Assembly (NCBI GenBank): GCA_036268355.1
Contig: DATAUG010000036.1
Location: forward strand, 62,001 to 126,000
Length of the DNA: 64,000 nucleotides
Source: DASQPJ01 sp036268355
Lineage (GTDB): Bacteria > Actinomycetota > Actinomycetes > Sporichthyales > Sporichthyaceae
Direction of reading: 5' to 3'
Part shown: piece after piece, positions 61,180 to 64,000 of the stretch
Layout: each line of letters starts with the position of its first letter
Numbering within the stretch: the first letter of the stretch is position 1
Program-made: the position numbers and the translations under genes
The notes under the pieces: generated by a model
Databases searched by the model: none
Seen by the model: the letters and a program-made list of their open reading frames with translations, nothing else
What the model was told of the DNA's origin: nothing

Positions 61180-63590
61180 CGACCACCGAGGCCAAGCCGG
61201 ACACTGCCAAATACGAGACCGCACTCGGGCAGCCGTTGCGCCGCAAGGAGGACGCGCATCTGATCACCGGTCAGACGCGCTGGACCGACAACATCCAACT
61301 ACCCGGGATGCTGCACGCGGCGTACCTGCGCAGCCCGATCGCCCACGCCCGGATCTCGGTCGACACCACCGCCGCCAAGTCCTGCCCGGGCGTCGTCGCC
61401 GTCTACAGCGCCGCCGACTTCGGTGCCGAGCAGGGTTTCATGGCCGACGCCTGGGCCTGCCACCCGGAGATGAAGAAGCCGCTGAATCCGCCGCTGGCCA
61501 CCGACGAGGTGCGCTACGTCGGCGAGCCGATCGCGGTGGTGATCGCCGAGACCCGCTATCAGGCCAACGACGCGCTGGAGGCGATCGCGGTCGATTACGA
61601 CGCGCTGCCCGCCGTCACCGACCTCGAAGCCGCGACCCGGGCCGGTTCGCCGCTGGTCCACGAGGCGCTGGGCACCAACCAGTGCTACCACCTGGTAACC
61701 CCGGGCGAGGGTTACGAGGCCGCCAAGGCCAAGGCCGACGTCGTGATCAAGCGCCGGTTCCGCCAGCAACGCCTGATCCCGGCGGCCATGGAGCCGCGGG
61801 CGGTCGTGGTCATCCCGTCCGTCGACGACTACACGATGTACTCCTCCACCCAGATCCCGCACGTGCTGCGGGTGTTGCTGGCGCTGATCACCGGCATCTC
61901 GGAGAGCAAGCTGCGGGTGGTCGCCCCCGACGTCGGCGGCGGGTTCGGGTCCAAGGTCGCCTGCTCGGCCGAGGAGATCATCACCCTGCTGGCCGCCAAG
62001 CGGCTGAACCGCCCGATCAAGTGGAACGAGTCGCGCAGCGAGAACTTCCAGACCGTGCACCACGGCCGCGACCAGATCCAGGACATCGAGATCTGCGCGA
62101 CCAAGGACGGCACCCTGCTCGGTATGAAGGTCGACCTGATCGCCAACCTCGGCGCCTATCTGCGGCTGTTCACCGCGGGCATCCCGCTGTTCGGCGCGGC
62201 GATGTTCAACGCGATCTACAAGATGGAGGGCTACCAGTTCAACTGCCAGACCGTCTTCACCAACGAGACTCCGACCGACGCCTACCGCGGCGCGGGTCGT
62301 CCCGAGGCGACGTTCGGCGCCGAACGGATGATGGACGAACTGGCCGCCCACCTGGGCATGGACCCGCTCGAGGTACGGGCGAAGAACTGGATCAAGCACG
62401 AGGAGTTCCCGTACACCACGGTCTCCGGGTCGGTGTACGACACCGGCAACTACGAGGCCGCCACCGCGCGCGCCAAGGAACTGTTCGGCTACGACGAGCT
62501 GCGCGCCGAGCAGCAACGGCGCCGTGAAGCCGGCGACAAGGTGGCGCTGGGAATCGGGATATCGACGTTCACCGAGGCCTGCGGCCTGGCGCCGAGCCGT
62601 GCACTGGGCCAGCTCAACGTCAGCGCCGGCGGTTGGGAGCGCGCCGAGATCCGGGTCACGATCACCGGCAAGATCCAGGTGATCTCCGGCTCCACCCCGC
62701 ACGGCCAGGGCCACTGGACGGCCTGGTCGCAGCTCGTCTCGGACAAGCTGGGCATCCCGTTCGACGACATCGAGTTGCTCGCCGGCGACACCGCCAGTTC
62801 CCCGCAGGGCATGGACACCTACGGCTCCCGGTCGCTGGTCGTCGGCGGCTCGGCGATCGTCAAGGCCTGCGACAAGGTCATCGCCAAGGCCCGCCGGGTG
62901 GCCGCCCACACGCTGGAGTGCGACCCGGACGACCTCGAGTTCGCGGCCGGCGCGTTCACCGTCAAGGGCACGCCGGGCAGGAAGATGCTCATCCAGGAAT
63001 GTGCGTTCGCCACCCACCTGGCGCACAACATCCCGGACGGGATGGAACCGAGCCTGAACAGCGCCTACACCTACGACCCGATCAACCTCTCCTACCCGCA
63101 CGGCACCCACCTGTGCGCCGTCGAGGTCGACACCGAGACCGGGTTCACCAAGATCCGCAAGTACGTGGCCGTGGATGACGTCGGAACCGTGGTCAACCCG
63201 TTGATCGTCGAGGGGCAGGTGCACGGCGGCCTGGCCCAGGGCATCGCGCAGGCCCTCTACGAGGAGGCGCTGTTCGACACCGACGGCAACCTGACCACCG
63301 GCTCGTTCGTGGACTACCTGGTGCCCTCGGCCGCCGACCTGCCCAGCTACATCACCGACCGAACCGTGACGCCGTCCACGGACAACCCGATCGGCGCCAA
63401 GGGCGTCGGCGAGGCCGGGTGCATCGCCTCCACGCCGTGCATCGTGAACGGCGTGGTCGACGCACTGCGTCCGTTCGGCATCAACGACATCCAGATGCCG
63501 TGCACCCCCGAGCGCGTGTGGCGCGCTGTTCACGAGGCCAGGCAGGCCGACCCGCACGGTATGCACAAGCCGGAAGGCGGTGCCGCGTGA
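61176..63590 (+). CDS. coxL: Molybdenum hydroxylase large subunit, CoxL form II type
   Basis: An 804-residue Mo-cofactor subunit. Domains and motifs: N-terminal QPLRRKEDAHLITGQTRWTD, GGGFGSKVACSAEE near 260 and DAYRGAGRPEATFGAER near 370. The latter is the AYRGAGR signature of form II (putative) CODH; true form I CO dehydrogenase has AYXCSFR. So CO oxidation is not assured; the substrate may be an aldehyde or heterocycle. The C-terminal catalytic Glu region GAKGVGEAGCIA is present. Overlaps coxS and coxM. Confidence 0.93.
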   Translation: MTTTEAKPDTAKYETALGQPLRRKEDAHLITGQTRWTDNIQLPGMLHAAYLRSPIAHARISVDTTAAKSCPGVVAVYSAADFGAEQGFMADAWACHPEMKKPLNPPLATDEVRYVGEPIAVVIAETRYQANDALEAIAVDYDALPAVTDLEAATRAGSPLVHEALGTNQCYHLVTPGEGYEAAKAKADVVIKRRFRQQRLIPAAMEPRAVVVIPSVDDYTMYSSTQIPHVLRVLLALITGISESKLRVVAPDVGGGFGSKVACSAEEIITLLAAKRLNRPIKWNESRSENFQTVHHGRDQIQDIEICATKDGTLLGMKVDLIANLGAYLRLFTAGIPLFGAAMFNAIYKMEGYQFNCQTVFTNETPTDAYRGAGRPEATFGAERMMDELAAHLGMDPLEVRAKNWIKHEEFPYTTVSGSVYDTGNYEAATARAKELFGYDELRAEQQRRREAGDKVALGIGISTFTEACGLAPSRALGQLNVSAGGWERAEIRVTITGKIQVISGSTPHGQGHWTAWSQLVSDKLGIPFDDIELLAGDTASSPQGMDTYGSRSLVVGGSAIVKACDKVIAKARRVAAHTLECDPDDLEFAAGAFTVKGTPGRKMLIQECAFATHLAHNIPDGMEPSLNSAYTYDPINLSYPHGTHLCAVEVDTETGFTKIRKYVAVDDVGTVVNPLIVEGQVHGGLAQGIAQALYEEALFDTDGNLTTGSFVDYLVPSAADLPSYITDRTVTPSTDNPIGAKGVGEAGCIASTPCIVNGVVDALRPFGINDIQMPCTPERVWRAVHEARQADPHGMHKPEGGAA

Positions 63591-64000
63591 TCCCGTCCAG
63601 CTTCGAATACCTGAAGGCGACCTCGGTCGCCGAGGCCGTTTCCGCGCTGGCGGGCGCGGAGGACGCCAAGATCCTCGGCGGCGGCCAGAGCTTCATCCCG
63701 ATCCTGCGGCTGAAGCTGGCCAACCCGGGCCTGCTCGTCGACGTCAGCCGGGTGGCGCAGATGCGCGGGGTGACCGACGACGGCGACGCGTTGGTCATCG
63801 GGGCGATGACCACCCACCACGAGGTCATGAACGACCCGCTGGTCAGAGCCCACGCGCCGCTGCTGGCGCAGGCCACCGCGACGGTGGCCGACCCGCAGGT
63901 CCGCCACCGCGGCACGTTCGGCGGGGCCCTGGCCCACGCCGATCCGGCCGGCGACCTGCCCGGGGTCGCACTCGTCCACGGCGCCACCATGACGGTCACC
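63587..64000 (+). CDS. coxM: Molybdenum hydroxylase FAD (medium) subunit, cut by window edge
   Basis: The first 138 residues are visible. FAD-binding PCMH-type motifs: ILGGGQSFIPILRLKLANPG near 30 and TVADPQVRHRGTFGGALAHA near 100. The medium subunit transfers electrons from the 2Fe-2S clusters to a quinone or other acceptor. GTG 63587 overlaps the coxL stop (GTGA). The order S-L-M after D-E-F is different from the classical M-S-L-D-E-F. Confidence 0.93.
   Translation, partial: MIPSSFEYLKATSVAEAVSALAGAEDAKILGGGQSFIPILRLKLANPGLLVDVSRVAQMRGVTDDGDALVIGAMTTHHEVMNDPLVRAHAPLLAQATATVADPQVRHRGTFGGALAHADPAGDLPGVALVHGATMTVT

Noticed and set aside
61299..63566. Minus-strand 755-codon open frame opposite coxL
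   Set aside because: Same shadow effect from third-position GC bias; low-complexity translation, and coxL on the plus strand is unambiguous.
61176..63590. Calling the operon a proven CO dehydrogenase
   Set aside because: Active-site loop is AYRGAGR (form II) rather than AYXCSFR; substrate remains open.

Overview
The window is high-GC actinobacterial chromosome. Menaquinone genes (menB, menC, menD), a mycothiol-dependent formaldehyde dehydrogenase, a PucR-type regulator, frequent GTG/TTG starts and codons strongly biased to G/C in the third position all fit a free-living, metabolically versatile actinomycete. I cannot name the genus. No tRNA, rRNA or CRISPR array was seen.

Layout. 1-2520: the right end of an integrative element (C5 DNA methyltransferase, small coupled ORF, HTH/excisionase, tyrosine recombinase) abutting menB. 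2548-8053: menB divergent from menC-menD, then lspA and an aldo/keto reductase. 8445-9941: a toluene/alkene monooxygenase-type di-iron hydroxylase alpha subunit without its partner subunits, followed by an acyl-CoA synthetase. 11926-17841: a J-like/zinc-ribbon membrane protein, a PEBP protein, asnS, an FAD oxidoreductase, rpsD and a zinc-ribbon protein. 17856-22336: five secreted proteins on the minus strand, three of which share an Asn/Gly-rich two-cysteine repeat tail. 22540-25569: single-chain bacterial-type glycyl-tRNA synthetase. 25602-29453: HicBA and Phd/VapC toxin-antitoxin modules around a GAF-PucR regulator and a DinB/maleylpyruvate-isomerase-like protein.

29771-43629 is the most interesting part: a two-armed bacterial microcompartment (BMC) locus. 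The minus arm encodes shell proteins (BMC-P, BMC-H, BMC-T), a CoA-acylating aldehyde dehydrogenase, an EutJ-like Hsp70-fold protein, a malate/2-hydroxyacid dehydrogenase with a BMC-style N-terminal extension, and a zinc alcohol dehydrogenase. The divergent plus arm encodes a DUF7064/7065-like protein, a HAD phosphatase with an odd Cys-rich tail, a free-standing phosphohistidine swivel domain, a 474-residue protein I do not recognise, a winged-helix-like protein, a pyruvate-phosphate-dikinase homologue whose PEP/pyruvate domain looks degenerate, and a second BMC-H. There is no B12 dehydratase, glycyl-radical enzyme, ammonia lyase or aminotransferase. My inference is that the aldehyde for this compartment is made through an ATP-driven phosphotransfer (His-swivel) chemistry not known to me in a BMC.

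43631-51787: a decayed nucleotidyltransferase gene, a molybdopterin oxidoreductase, a Uma2 endonuclease-fold protein, mscR with its metallo-beta-lactamase partner, a Ser/Thr kinase and a secreted Pro/Thr-rich protein. 51774-56836: Baeyer-Villiger-type monooxygenase with divergent TetR regulator, then a cupredoxin lipoprotein, a polytopic membrane protein and an ECF sigma factor. 57217-64000: a carbon-monoxide-dehydrogenase-type (form II) molybdenum hydroxylase operon in the order coxD-E-F-S-L-M, cut by the right edge.

Four families of short dispersed palindromes (A: 50-bp TTGCGTCCGAAGAA hairpin; B: 65-bp hairpin; C: GGATGTCATCC-loop hairpin; D: TGAC-N5-GTCA) are scattered between genes. One family A copy is inside a coding sequence of the BMC locus.
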